Below, in pieces: positions 20,561-32,321 of a stretch of 64,000 bases of DNA. The notes under the pieces are model-generated. The model searched no databases and was not told the origin of the DNA. It saw nothing but the letters and a program-made list of their open reading frames with translations. Position 1 is the stretch's first letter. Each line of letters begins with the position of its first letter. The DNA is from Isochrysis galbana. Lineage: Eukaryota > Haptophyta > Isochrysidales > Isochrysidaceae. The DNA lies in NCBI GenBank assembly GCA_018136815.1, contig CM030939.1, forward strand, positions 3,031,419 through 3,095,418, given 5' to 3'. Position numbers and translations under genes: made by a program.

Positions 20561-20760
20561 TAATAGTCTCGCCGCGCGCGCGACCCTGCATAGCCTCTAT
20601 GCAGCCACGCCCGCTTCCCTTATCTCCCCTCCACCTGCCTTTCGGCTCGTCCTCTCGTGCTCTACCTAAGGGCTGGGTGTAGTGGGCTTCCGGTGGCAGA
20701 CGGTGTGTACCGATTCTCGATGGCTTTCCTCACTCCTTCTTCTTGCGCCATCCTCGGGCT
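20561..20760 (-). mobile_element. LINE 3' end, inverted fragment
   Basis: On the minus strand this ends ACTATTAAGAATTTTTTTT and carries the 3' UTR shared with 33205-33420 (blocks CGTGCTCTACCTA, GGGCTGGGTG, CAGACGGTGTGTACCG). No coding sequence remains. Confidence 0.6.
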
Positions 20761-20859
20761 ACCGGCTGTTGCGTGTTTCCTCTTTGTATTGAGTGTTGGG
20801 CGCTTGCAGTTTATCGTATCTATGGGCATCCGTCCGGTGGGGAGCGGGTCGCGGCCTTG

Positions 20860-21345
20860 CATACAAAGCACCTTACGCAAGGGGCGAACTTGAAATGAGC
20901 ACAAACCTTGCCATGGTAGCGCGAGCGCTAGGTATAGAAGCCAGATTGGCTTATTGGCTTAAACGCAACAACAACAGCTCGGCAACGCAAGAACCGAACC
21001 CGACCACCAAACCGATCGCCCGGCAAAACCTTAACACACCCCACCACGAAAAAACCGAAGGCAAACGAGAACTAACAACAAAAAAGGCCTTCGCGAAAAC
21101 AGACGCACTGAGAACCGGTAGCCCGGTGGCGCAGGAGGGAGAAGAGGACTAGACCACCGGGGACCGAGACACACCGCCTGCCACCGAAAGCCCCATTCAC
21201 TGGTCACTGGGCCCCTACGTAGTGCACGAGGGGACGAGCCGTGAGCGGCGGGTAGAGGGAGTGGGGAGGGACGCGGGCGTGGCTGCGAGCGAAAGTTTGT
21301 GCACAGCCGCGCGTGTGGTGAGGATATTAAGAAATTTTTTAGTAG
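20860..21345 (+). mobile_element. LINE 3' end: last ORF2 residues and 3' UTR
   Basis: The frame at 20880-21152 reads RGELEMSTNLAMVARALGI, homologous to the ORF2 ends at 33540 and 53700, and continues into an Asn/Lys-rich tail ending EEGEED. The 3' UTR ends GTGAGGATATTAAGAAATTT at about 21345. It lies 130 bases beyond the ORC3 stop codon, so the host gene was not disrupted. Confidence 0.65.
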
Positions 21346-21475
21346 TATCATCATTTGCAATATGCAATATGCCAATTTTCGAGATTTTTCTATTCCCGTG
21401 CTCCTTGCAAGTTGTCTGCATTGCGCGGTCCAAGCTAACGGCACTTGCCATTTGCTCGTTGCACACAAGCATAAT

Positions 21476-24153
21476 TTAAAACACACACTTGTGGATAATC
21501 CCTCGGCTCAACTTGGAGCCCAATACAGCAAGGCCCGTCACCTCGAGGTCTTGCACAGCAAGGGCAAATCGAGCAACGAGCTCCGTGCGAGAGAGTTGAA
21601 GATGCTTAGCTGCTTGCACAACGACTTGATGCGATTCGAATGCCTCGAACGCCTCGAGCACACCTACTGACTTGGCTTCTTTCGACTGGAGCACATTGAA
21701 CACAGTCGCCACCGCCCAGCCTTCCGGCGAGGAACCTTTTGATCCTGCGTTGTTCATTCCTATCTTTTGCGAATTGCTCTCAGGCGTCGTAGAGGATCGA
21801 TGACTAGCCTTGCGGCTAAGGCCAGGCTTAGGCGGCGGCGTGTCGTATGTTTGTTGGCACGCATCATCCTCATAGTTGCTCATTCCAGCAGTATTTGTGC
21901 TCTGTTGTCTTGCTTGCTCTGTTGACAGCCTCGATCGTTTCCAACGATCCCCGATGGAAGCGCTAATAGGGCGCGCCGCGGACTGTCCAGCGCGTTTGCC
22001 GCTCTTGCGAAGAATTGACTTCAGAGCATCCTCCAGCACATGTGTTAGCGACGGCGACGAGTTCATCGCTAGTACGTCTGCATCGGCATCGCTATGTCTC
22101 CAAAGCTCGTTCAATGGGAGCATCTTTGGTGCGTCGATCTGAGCACATAATTCCGTCTCAATCCATCGGGCCAAGCTAGCGATAAAGGCAGTTTCGTGGC
22201 CGCCACTGCCGCCAATACGGCCCACGGCGGAAGCATTGCCAAGCATCGTCAGCCGTCTTTTCGAGGCACTCCATCCCCTTTGCGATGAATTTAGCTTAGG
22301 GGCAGTCAAGCCATGTGCAGTCGGCGCGCCGGCTTCGTCTGCGGCAGGTTGAGCGAAAGAAGCTCGAAGCCCGGTATGGAGGCTTGTTGCCAGCTGACTA
22401 GGCTCCGCCTCCGCATCATCCTTCAAATGCTTGAGGCAGCGGTCAACGGCACCTCGCAGGCGAAGGTTGTCGCTTGTGCCAAGCTGCCGCAGCTTGGTGA
22501 GTATCTGTTGCGTCGACCGCCACTGGCAAGCTGGTTTCCCTGACGCTAGCTCGAAGAAGACCGATTTTGCCGACGTGACGGAGCGGTTGGCACCAGGAAA
22601 AAGTTCGGAAGCTAGCTCGAGTAGGCAAATCAATGCTATCCGTTGATGGCGGCGGGCTAGCTGCTGCTCTCGCACCCACTTTGGCAGATACTCTCGCACC
22701 CAATCCCCAGCCTTGACGTTCGCCGATGACGTCGACCGGCCTCTGACTGGGGCGACAACTCCAGAGTCTAAGCTGTCATTGCCACAAAGTTCTTGGATGG
22801 ACGGTAGCCCGAGAATCTGGTCAATCTGAAACTGCCCGAGGGCGGAAGCAAGTGAGGCAAGGCCTGCCACTGCCTTCGGGGTGACATCTAGAGCCGGAAG
22901 GAAGGCCAGCGGCTCATTGGTGTGGTAGAGGAGGAGAGAATGGAGTAATTGAGAGACAAAAGTGCTTGCGGATCGATGTCCGTCTTCAATCGCCGCGAAC
23001 ATAACCTGCAACCACCGGGAGCATTGATGAGGGAATTTAGTGGAGCTAGCACAGCTGTGAACTGGTGAGCTCGCTAGGACCCTCTTGCAATCTTTGTAGC
23101 TCCGACGGGCTGCGCGGAACGGTGACAACACGGACTCACCTCAAGGCTAGCAGCTGAAGGGTGCGGCAGCCATGGAGAAAGGAGAAGTCGGACAGCCACA
23201 CGCTCTACCGACTGTTCGGTTGACCGGAGCGAGAAGCTTTGCACGTGCAGATGGAGGAGGGCACGTCTCTGCAGTAGGCTGCTGAGGCCACCGATGCCAT
23301 CCGGTGCACCGGAAAGGAGCGGAATGATGAAGGAGATCGGAAGTTGCGATCTGCCGTCGATGGATCGCACAGAGGAGCAAGCATGGACGAGGTCATCAAG
23401 CAAGCCAGGGGCGAAGTGCTCAGCATCCTCAATCAAGACAATGAGTGGCAAGACTTTTGTCCTCTGCATGCAGGCTTTTCCAGAAGTACCCGCAAGGCAT
23501 GTTTCTGTGAGAGTCTCAGCGTTGGATGAAGCGGTGCACGCCGGGGACTCTGCCTCGCCATCAGCCTCGTCTTCGTCCATTGCAATCCTATCTGCATACC
23601 ACCCAGAGAGCACTGCAAGGTCAAATGCACAAGCAGCATGAATGTGAATGTTTGGACCGAGCATTTGACTTACGAGCGATTTCATCGCCATCGTGATGTT
23701 CGCGCACTCGCGTGAGCGCAGAACAGCCACGTGCGGAGAGGAGTTGCTGTGGATGTGACGCAATAACTGGCGCAGCTGGAGGGCATAATCTGCGCTGGCG
23801 AAGTGCACCACAGCTGCAGGCAGCTCAATGGACGGAGAGGGGGTCCATTGCCGGACGGCAGCTCGGATTCCCTGATTTCTAGCTATGTTCGTCGTGTGAA
23901 GAAGCCGCGACTTCGCGCTGATGAAGCCGCTGATCTCTCGGAACGCCGCAACATTGAGAGAATCGAGCGCCTGATCAGCTTCCATCTGCAGCCGCGCAGC
24001 GCACGAATTATACGCGGCCCATCGCGCCGCGGCGAAGCCCGCGCCCTCAAGCTTATCAATCTGGTTGAAGCCACCGCACGGAATCCGCGGGCTCTTCGAC
24101 GGGTTGTACGCGCAGTACCGGGTGTCGACTGCCATCGCCATCGCGCCGAGCAC
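21476..24153 (-). CDS. ORC3: Origin recognition complex subunit 3
   Basis: Two exons, 24153-23140 and 23005-21476, with a 134-nt GT-AG intron in phase 0, give 847 aa. Residues about 240-310 contain LPLIVLIEDAEHFAPGLLDD and LPISFIIPLLSG, corresponding to the ORC3 ATPase-like core (VVILEDLE..., LP..LV.G), which lacks functional Walker motifs as in other ORC3 proteins. Next come the arm and helical region (FVSQLLHSLLLYH) and the insertion-rich middle. The C-terminal winged-helix region reads ATVFNVLQSKEAKSVGVLEA, then LEVTGLAVLG. Human ORC3 is about 711 aa; the extra length is a Ser/Pro-rich insert at about 600-760. It works with the other ORC subunits to mark replication origins in the nucleus. 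A motif shared with the saposin-like gene lies about 110-145 bases upstream. Confidence 0.85.
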
Positions 24154-24264
24154 GCCAAGTGGGGAGTGTGGGCCCTCCTCGCGCGCAAAGTGGTTTCGCG
24201 CCTTCGCGCGCCCTCTTCTCTTTCGCTATCTTATTTTGTGCTGGTCCCCCTTTTGACAAGTGCC

Positions 24265-24297
24265 CGAATGAATGAGTTTTGTAGTATAAGTGATGTC
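24265..24297 (-). promoter_or_regulatory. Motif shared with the region upstream of the saposin-like gene
   Basis: The minus strand reads ACTATGGACATCACTTATAC and continues TACTACAAAACTCATTC, a near copy of 1159-1191. Centred about 130 bases before the ORC3 start codon. Confidence 0.35.
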
Positions 24298-24299
24298 CA

Positions 24300-25010
24300 T
24301 AGTCAATCGGGATCTCGTGGCTCTCTCGAACCTTCGTCCTCGCAAGACTCATGCTACGACTCATCACGTACTCGCTAGTAGCCTACAGCCATCCTATGAG
24401 CGTAGCTAAGTCTGTCATCGAATGCTCTGGTCTCGTTTCGACTCTAATGGGAGGGAGAGGAGCAACTCCTCAGAGAGGAGCTGTGGGGAAGGAGATGTCT
24501 GAGTGGGGGCGCTATACCCTTGCGCTAGGCATGGGCAGCGACGCCGCCTCAAGACATGTCCTCCCTCTTGTCTTGAGTCGAAATTTTTGGTGCTTGAAGC
24601 AGAGGGCAAGGGGGTTTGTGCTTTGTGCTTCTTGGGTTAGTTGTAGTTGGAAGAGGGAGTGGGAGAGGGAGTGAAGTGTTGGAAGAGGGCCCAAGGCAGG
24701 GCACTGAGTTGTAGGTAATTGTGGCCCACAAGAGTGGGGTGAAAACGTGAAGTGTATCAACAAGGGTCTTGAGTTGAAATTTTTGGTGCTTTGAACAGAG
24801 GGCGAGGGGGTTCGTGCTGTTTGGGTTGGTTCTAGAGGGAAGGGAGAGTAGGAGAGGGAGTCAAGTGTTGAAGGAGGGCCCAAGGCAGGGCACTGAGTTG
24901 TAGGTTCTTGTGGCCCACAGGAGTGGGGTGAAAACGAGAAGTGAGTCAACATGTTGAAAAACAGAGGCACAAGTTGCTCTCCGTAGGAGATTGATGGTTG
25001 TGAAGTGCCC
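24300..25010. other. Intergenic with a two-copy tandem duplication
   Basis: A unit of about 196 bases is repeated: 24577-24770 and 24773-24945 share GAAATTTTTGGTGCTT, GGGCCCAAGGCAGGGCACTG and GTGGCCCACA(A/G)GAGTGG. Open frames through it on the minus strand repeat accordingly (SPHSCGP, TTQCPALGP) and are not convincing proteins. Confidence 0.5.
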
Positions 25011-25358
25011 TCCTATGTTGGGTGCACTGATGGTAGAGGTTTCCACCATGGGGAGGGCAGCTCAGCTGCCCTCCCACATGAGGTGCTCTTGGGGTGGGAG
25101 GGTTTCCCACTGTTGGAGGGGGTCTCAAAGACCCCCTGCATGCTACGCAGAGCCATGGGGGCAACCTGTTCGGTGCCAGTGCTCGCCACCCCGCGCGCTT
25201 GCGCGGGCGTGGTTTGGATGGGCTGGATGGGCTCTGAGAGGGCTTTCTGACGAGCCGCCTCGGGCGGCATGGGGCGTCCCAGGTGGGGCGCGGTGGCGAG
25301 GGTCGCCTGGGGCTCGGGAGCGGTCGCGGCACGCTCCATAGTTCAAACTATAACAATA
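25010..25358 (-). mobile_element. LINE 5' fragment with ORF1 start (MERA type)
   Basis: Minus-strand ATG at 25339 begins MERAATAPEPQATLA, followed by a Pro-rich region like the ORF1 at 2754, then a break near 25013. The 5' hairpin is truncated (ATTGTTATAGTTTG). It abuts, head to tail, the T-run that ends the element to its right, so the two could be a tandem or template-jump product. Confidence 0.6.
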
Positions 25359-26930
25359 AAAAAGAACATCTGAAGATTCAGGGCTACACACCTACCGTCT
25401 ACAGGACTTTCCAGCTCTATTCCCATCGCCCTTATCTCCCCTCCCTCCACCTCCTCGCCTGCCCCCCTTCTTTCCTTTTTCTTTGGTTTCCGGGGTCCGA
25501 CCTCTGTGCACTACATGAGGTCTGGTTTGGAGTGTGGGGTCCGGGCGGGCCTTTTGGTCTTACTCTCGCGTATGTCTTGTCCTCCTAGCCGTGTTTTGGT
25601 GGTTGGGTCCCGTCTAGGTCGCGTTGCCTCTAGTGGTGTCCTCTCTTGTTGGTTGCATAAGTGATTCATTCGTCCTCTTCGCCTCGCTCCACGGTCCCTT
25701 GGACAGCGTGCGCGATCCCCAGTTTGGCGGCTAGCTTGGCTAGCTCCTCGCTGGGTTTGAGCCCACCTTTGTCGCTTATGTGAAATACAGGTCTTAAGTC
25801 GCCTAGATCTATCCTTTTCTTGGGTTGTCTCCCCATGCCCGCTTGGGCTGTTCTCGCCGAGTCGGTTTCGTACGCGAATAATAGAGCTTTACACAGAACG
25901 GTGTATCTTTCTATTACTCTTATCAGTATTGATTCTTCCGAGAAGTCTATGTTGTCATAATGGATTCTATAGAAGTCCGTTATGATATACCTCCACGCTA
26001 TCATATATAGAGTGTACAACGCTTTTTCGGGGCGTCGCCCTTCGGGTATATGAAAAGGTTGTCTATGATGGTGTCTTCCCTGCTCCGTTCAGCTTTGGGT
26101 GTGAATCTCGCGATTATATTCAGCGCGTCAAGTATTCTGGTTATCCCTGTGCATTCACCTAGGTGCGTCGAGGATTCGTTCGCCGCTCTGCATATGCGGC
26201 ACGTGCTTGCTCTATCGGGAAATCGATTGTATGTGCCCACTCGTCTATGTGTTATGTGTTTGAAGTGTAAGTGTGTGTCACGCGCCGTCACCATAGGGGA
26301 CGTGTATAGCTTTGCTAGATGCGCCCATGTGTTTGCTGGTATTTGGAGTTTCTCCTCCCATTTGGTTGGCCCCGCGAGGCGTTTGCGCTTGCGGCTTGCC
26401 TTCTGGAGGGCTGCGGTAAGATGTGCTACTCCCGTGCCGTCAAGTGGTGTCTTGCCGTCTAGAGTGTTTTTGTCGGCTAGTGGGTACTCAAGTCTCTCTA
26501 TGCGCACGTCGTACGTTCTCCCCGATTTATATCCGACCATTTCGAATGTGCCTACGATCGGTAGGTGGTCCGAGGCGCCTTTCCCCGTGAAGAGTGCCGG
26601 GTGAGGGCCTATCGTTTGCCAGTTGATGTTGGAGCGTGTTATTGGCGTGTATATCCTATCTATCCGTGTGTGTACGGTCCCCGAGAGACGTGTGAAGCCT
26701 CCTAGCTTGCTTCCGTTTACCAGTTTGGGGGGTGCGCGGGCGTGGCCCGCTGGCTCCTGTGCCCACCTGGCTGGGAGGGTCGTCCTGGCGCGGCCGCTTC
26801 GGCGACAGCGGCGTGTCCATGAGTCCTTCGTCCATCGCGGCGAGGGCAGCGGCAGCGAGAGCGGGCGGCGGCGCGCGCTCCATGACCCTATCAGTTTACT
26901 GATATAGTTGTCAAACTATAACAATAGTTT
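25359..26930 (-). mobile_element. LINE, internally deleted: ORF1 start fused to endonuclease end and ORF2 C-terminus
   Basis: The 5' end at 26930 has the perfect hairpin AAACTAT-TGTT-ATAGTTT, a second hairpin TATCAGT-AA-ACTGATA (26888-26903), then ATG at 26883 (MERAPPPALAAAALA). After about 60 residues of ORF1 the sequence switches to the end of an apurinic-type endonuclease (HTRIDRIYTP ... GKGASDHLPIVGTF; SDH is the catalytic-site motif). It then jumps, without any reverse transcriptase, to the ORF2 C-terminus (HLHFKHITHRR, CRICRAANESSTHLGEC). A frameshift near 26010 precedes the last 115 residues, which end GEEDE at 25666. The 3' UTR runs to a T-run at 25360. Non-autonomous. Confidence 0.75.
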
Positions 26931-27635
26931 GGAGCTGCTTCAGAAGAAAGGTAGACATCACGTGACATGGTCCTTCGTGCTCGGCTGCTTTGTGGCACCG
27001 AGGGCGACGTGGAGCGTCATCAGATGCGACCTGAAAGATCGCCGCAGCGTCCTGCGGTTCCAAATCGGTCAGTAGCTGCCTTCACCGTAAAGGCGTGCGC
27101 CGAGGCCGCAAGGCTGATAAATTTGGCTGCTGGTGCTGGGGTGGATCCTTTTCAAATGATGCGTGGTGGGTCGCCCTACTCAAGCTGAGTAGCGAGAAAC
27201 CGCCAGCGGTGCGCCCAGCCGACAGTGGTAGGTGTTAGCCCAGAATCTTCGGACATTTTTGTAGAAGGATATGACGGCGCACGCAAAGCCTCAATGCCAC
27301 TTCAGTTTGAGATTGTCCGAACTTGCTAATACGATTGTCCGAACTTGCTAGACCTTGCACATTAGCATAATGTCGGTATGGGTTGTGTGTTGTGTCGAGA
27401 AAGCGAGTTTCTTGTTTGTGAGAGCAACAGACCATCTCATTTAAATCTATCGACTGTGTGAGCTGTACCATGAATACAGTAGCGAGACGCTACTTCTTAC
27501 TTGCCATAGTGAATTTATTCGTCGCTTGCGTGCTAGCCACGCTATTGGCTGGTCGATACTTTGTTGTCGTGGACGTCCCACTTTGCGATCCAGGTCTCAC
27601 CTCTGCATGTGGTAGCTGTAGTCTTTTACTGAGTC
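26931..27635. other. Region with a possible host-gene exon, unassigned
   Basis: Directly beside the LINE, the plus strand at 26932-27080 can encode ELLQKKGRHHVTWSFVLGCF and further protein-like sequence before GTCAGTAG, and 27090-27186 encodes another piece (KACAEAARLINLAAGAG). This may be the remains of a gene interrupted by the LINE. Nothing recognisable lies in 27190-27635. Confidence 0.25.
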
Positions 27636-28325
27636 TCATCCAAGAGCTTTTGCAGCCGCTTCCTTGCGAGCGAGCCGTCGTGCCTTCTTGGCCTGAAAAG
27701 CGTTCTTGCGCCTCTCAACCTCCTCCGTGGGTAGAGAAGCCACCCTCTCCTTTCTTCGCAGACGCCGCTCCTTCTTGATCTTTGCTCGGCGCTCCTCAGC
27801 CCGAAGCCTGCGCGCCTGCGCTTTCTGCTTGAGGCGCTCGTTCTCATCGTGCGTCCTCATACCCTTGCGGCATTGGGCTAGGATCTTCTGGAACCGATCG
27901 CCCTTCAGGAACTCCACAAAGCTCTCATACGTATGGAAGGCCATCTCTGGCAGTAGTCTTGTCTTGTAGATGGTGCTGTTCGTCCCCTTAATCTTCTGCA
28001 CAAAGTGCTTTCGCTCCCATTGTTTGGTGTTTGCACGCCTGCGGGCGGCGTCAGCTTTTTCTTCCTCCGTCATCCCCTCCCCTCCCTCGCCCTCGTCACT
28101 CTCCTCATCCTCGCCTGCCGACTCGAGGTCGCTCTGACCGGCCTTGTCCTCCTCTTCGTCCTCCTCCGAGCTCCAGTTGCGTCCCTCCTCCGACTCATCG
28201 TCAGAGGCATCGCTCTCGCTGTGGTCGGCGCCGCCCACACCGCCGCCAAATGTCACCACCCGGCCCCCGCGGTGCGGCTTCGAGCCGCGCGCCCCGCCCC
28301 CCTCCGATTGGCTGCGGCGGCCCAT
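27636..28325 (-). CDS. Acidic/basic coiled-coil protein, probably nucleolar, function unknown
   Basis: Single-exon frame, 229 aa from the ATG at 28325 (upstream Met codons fall in poor sequence). Residues 1-35 are Gly/Arg-rich and 36-90 are Ser/Asp/Glu-rich. A compact segment follows (KHFVQKIKGTNSTIYKTRLL ... FHTYESFVEFLKGDRFQKI), and residues 140-229 form a Lys/Arg-Glu helix. The charge pattern resembles ribosome-biogenesis or splicing accessory proteins, but I could not name a family. The central segment is the part to search. Confidence 0.5.
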   Translation of the reverse strand: MGRRSQSEGGGARGSKPHRGGRVVTFGGGVGGADHSESDASDDESEEGRNWSSEEDEEEDKAGQSDLESAGEDEESDEGEGGEGMTEEEKADAARRRANTKQWERKHFVQKIKGTNSTIYKTRLLPEMAFHTYESFVEFLKGDRFQKILAQCRKGMRTHDENERLKQKAQARRLRAEERRAKIKKERRLRRKERVASLPTEEVERRKNAFQAKKARRLARKEAAAKALG

Positions 28326-30028
28326 GGCGACGCGGACGGCCACCGCGTCCGGGCGACTTCCACGCCCGAAATAGACGAGTAACGCACCCGAAAATAGACC
28401 ATCGTTCCTTGCATTTTTCCAATTATTGACCCCCCCGTCTCCTATTTGTCTGTCTCTCGCTCCCATTCCCATTCCCACTCCCTCCCCCTGCTCCCATTCC
28501 CTGGATCACAACATATGTCTCCAAAGAGTACATACACACAAACCTTGAACCACAATCAAAGAATCCAGACATCCAGACCGTGTTCCTGTTCCTGCGGATG
28601 CGGATCGAGACGCGGAGACCGAGGAGGGCCAAGGTCCGAGGCCGAAGCCGAGGCGGGCCGAGGGTCAACGTGTCGCGTGTCGATGTCGATATGTGTGATG
28701 TGTCAACTGTCAACGTACTTTTTCAGCGTCCATGATAGCCTATATAATAGTAGTAAAATAACTGAGCATTAGTCATTAGTACCACTACGTACTCTCACTA
28801 GTCACTAGCCCGGTACTAACACGACAACCCTCGTCTCTCCGCGCTCCGCGAGGGAAAGGACGCGATCTGCGCTCCGAGATCAGCCACGCGCCCTCCCACG
28901 CTGCCCCGCCATGCCCTCGGCCCCTAGTCCCCTCGTCCCCTCGCGCCAGGTTCTTTCCCTCGGCGTGCAGTCCGTCGCCTCCGGCCGTTATATATTCCCC
29001 CACGAGCACGAGCGCGAAAACAAAAACGAAAGCGTTTTTGGGTCTGTGTGTTGAATGGCGTCGAAAATGTTCATACTTCTTATCAGATTCTGTCTAATAT
29101 ACCCATTTCCAGTAGAATACCCTAACTAAAGATCGCGTGATAATGATAAAACCTCAATCTCAATCTTGACTTAGTGATTTTTCACCTTTAGACGAAGTGA
29201 AAAGGCGTGTTTGACCGCCCTACCATGAGCTCCCCGCAAGAACCGCGTTCCGCGCTAGCTGCCGGCGCGCCCTCGCAGGCAATCTCCAAGAGTGAGAGCA
29301 GCCTTGCTCTGAGCTCTGACCCCCCCCCCTATTAGTAGATAGTAGTAGTAGTTGACCGCCCTACGCACATGCATATGCATGTGAATGAAAACGCCGCATA
29401 CCGTGGCCCCGCATCGCACCGGCCACACCGGACACCGGCGCAGGCGCAGGCGCCCTCCTCGCGGAAATGAGATGATATCTCTATCTACTATCTACGTAGA
29501 GTCGTCGTGAGTGAGGCGAGCAAATCTGCATCGAGACAAATCTCGAGAGATCTCGAGCTTGTTTTCCGTCATCACCACGGGGGACTAAAAAGTTCTCGCA
29601 CGAGAATGCGGGCTCGTTTGCACTCTCGATGTTTCGTCGAACGAATCTCCCAATCTTGGCGCCTTTTTTGATGATGATGACGAGTGCAGCGTGAGCGAAA
29701 ATGGGAGCCAGCGGGCGCGACTCGGAGAGTGCTCCTACTACATGGATGTAGGCACAGTTCTCTAGCCTCTCTTTTCCGTCACATCGACTGGGAGACCAAA
29801 ACGTTCTCACATAGAGAGTCTCGTCACCTTCACTCACCACCCTCCGGTCCATGGTCCATGGACTTTTTCGAAATGGGTCTCAGGACAGACTACGGCGCCT
29901 GTTTGATGAGCAGTCATAGTGATGAGGGAGAAAATCGCAGCCTGCGGGCGCGGCTCGGAGGAGAGCAAAAGAGGAGGAGATCTCTCCGGGGCTCGAACCA
30001 CCTCTCCATCTCTCTACAGCCATCGAAC
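28326..30028. other. Intergenic; short repeats
   Basis: Contains the dispersed repeat shared with 104-178 (28757-28835) and a copy of the GTTTGACCGCCCTA repeat at 29208-29222 with its longer left arm (from about 29148), plus a partial copy at 29351. 29480-29830 holds two loosely similar segments (GACAAATCTCGAGAG / GTCACATCGACTGGGAGA) around ACGAAAACGTTCTC-like strings. No gene supported. Confidence 0.4.
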
Positions 30029-31124
30029 ATGCCCACGTACCTCACCGTGTCTTCCGAGCTCGAGGCGGAACGGCTGGGCGTGCTGTGCGCCACCTTCCCT
30101 CAGTTGAGTGTTGATACATGCCGCCGCTTCCTGCGTGCGCGCAAGTGGGACGTACACAAGGCGCAGAGCATGCTGCAGGCAGACGTGGAGTGGAGAGCCG
30201 AGAAGAGGCCCAACGACATCATGCAGGCAGACCTGCTGCACTCGCTGCCAGCGGGAGCCTGGCGCGCCGTCGGGGTGCACCAGACCGCCGATGAAGCACT
30301 CCCGGTGCGCACACACACTCGGGCGCAACGCCACGCACTGCAACAAAGATATTCCCCTGGTCCACCCCTGCTGGACGTTGCTCACGCCTGACTCCATCAT
30401 GCCACAGCCGCCGCTTCACACCACTTCACACGCAGGTCTTGTGGATTCAGCTTAGTCTCTGGCGTCCAAACGAGTACGATGTTCATGAGTGCGCATCGTG
30501 CACTCTCTCGCCGACTATCTGGCTTCTGACGGCGTGCTCCGTGGGCAACATCACCTTGCTTGCCCTCACGAAAAGGTGATCAGGACAGGAAGGATGACCT
30601 GCGCCTCCCAACGTGCGACAGGTACGAAAAATTGGTGTGCTACTTCATGGAACATTTGTCAAAGCAAGGTCCTGGATTCATCGTTCTCTTTGACATGAGC
30701 GGATGGAAGATTTCTTTCAGTCTGCAAGTCGCAAAGTTGAAGGTCCTTGTGGGCACCCTACAGAATCATTATCCCGAGCGCCTCCGCGCCGCGCTTATCA
30801 TTCATACCCCAGGCTTTTTCCAAGCAACCTGGCGTATGATGAAGCCTTGGCTAGACCCACATACTGTCGAGAAGGTACGTTTTGTATGCATAGCTCAACC
30901 GCTCCAGGCTCTTGTTTTACACTACTGCTTGTGTTGTGGTGTGCCGACGCCCCGGCCGGATGACTCGATTGCAGGTCCATTTCATCAATGGAAAAGGCGA
31001 TTCGGTCACCAATCTTCTCACGCAATACCTCGGTCAAGAAGTGCTACCACAGTGCTACGGTGGATGCGCTAAGGCAGACCTTTGTCCGGGTATTCCCACC
31101 GAAGACAACATCATCTTGGCCTAG
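30029..31124 (+). CDS. Sec14-like CRAL-TRIO lipid-transfer protein
   Basis: Four exons, 30029-30304, 30436-30488, 30622-30874 and 30975-31124, with GT-AG borders and matching phases, give 243 aa. The N-terminal CRAL-TRIO helices include TCRRFLRARKWDVHKAQSML. The second exon joins to read ALPVLWIQLSLWRPNEYDVH. The lipid-binding core has GFIVLFDMSGWKISF and AALIIHTPGFFQATW, and the last exon gives VHFINGKGD and LPQCYGG, the typical end of the fold. Family members carry phosphatidylinositol, phosphatidylcholine or hydrophobic ligands between membranes. The protein is short (a bare domain) and has no GOLD or other extra domain. Ligand unknown. Confidence 0.8.
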
Positions 31125-32321
31125 TAAGCTTTCGTCTTGAGGTAGAGCTATACGGGTACCGTGGACATGACAGCGAGCGCCTAGACAGCGTTGCTCCATC
31201 TACATATTGTCTGCTCTGCTGTGACTCACATGTAACAGGACCAAATTGTTTGAGCAATTATTGATTTGCGGTACGTACACACATGTACTCAAAGATTCAA
31301 AGGTAGGAAATCAAAGAGAAGAGCAGCTGCATACCCACGTTGCATTCACTGTGTTGAGTTGCGGCATCATGGGTCATGGGACGTATGCAGTGCATTATCG
31401 AAAGGTTGTGTGCGGGTGAAGGCATTGGTGAGATGCTACTTGCGTAAGAGGTCCTTGAGCTTGTGAGCGCCCAAGCTCGCAGGCACACCACGCGTGGAAA
31501 ATGATGAGCGGAAGGATGTGCGCGCGGGCCTATGGCCCCTCATCATCAAGGCAGAGTTGGGGACTGAAATAGAAATTCTCGAAAAGAGGCTGGCGAGAGC
31601 GGGAGCGGGGACTTTGGGATCATTCTTCCAGATTATGTTTATGGAATGGATGACCGCGTTGTATATAGCCTTTGCTTGAGCGTAGCCTACTTTAGGCTTC
31701 ATAACCAGGATGAGTGGAGCAGCCCTCGAATGGAGGCAGGGGAGGGAGCCTCCGAGGGCGTGCGCGTGGGGCACAACACAAGAGCGATAGGATACGAGAT
31801 TGCAGCATGAGTAATGAGTGCGGAGCTAACCTTTCAACTCTCGTGTTCTCCATTACATCGTCTTGCTTCTGAAGGCTATTGCTATCGCGCACGTCCGACG
31901 TCCGCCTTTTGCTCTTGCTCTCTCATCGCCTTAGCTCTTAGCATCTAGCGCTCTCGCGCGCTCGTATGCGGCCGCTAGCGACGTCCTTGCTCCCTGACCG
32001 GCCTTTGCTCTTGCATTCCGGCATGGATATTGCTTGCCGGCCGCGGCCATCTTTAAAAAGAAGATTCAGGCTACTACCGCTAGCTATAAAGGACCACGCA
32101 CTCACGGTAGTGGTGCACTGACTCACGCCATCGCCTATCTATACGCCCTAGAACACTCACAAACGAGCCTCAGCCGGAGATCATAAACCCCAGCCGGAGA
32201 CCATAAACAGCTACATTGACATTGTCAAAGTTAAGTTGCATTTGTCAATGCGATTGTTAATTGTCTAGGAACAAGTAATGGCACACACACTCACTCTCAT
32301 AAATATAGGGGATAGGCTCTA
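31125..32321. other. Intergenic; unassigned minus-strand frame
   Basis: On the minus strand, 31700-31436 encodes a protein-like run (KVGYAQAKAIYNAVIHSINI ... HKLKDLLRK) that ends in a stop; it could be a last exon, but no upstream exon or homologue was recognised. The rest, including AT-rich 32150-32280, holds nothing identifiable. Confidence 0.3.

Noticed and set aside
24512..24970. Repetitive minus-strand protein
   Set aside because: It simply translates the two-copy tandem DNA duplication and has no start context or homologue here.
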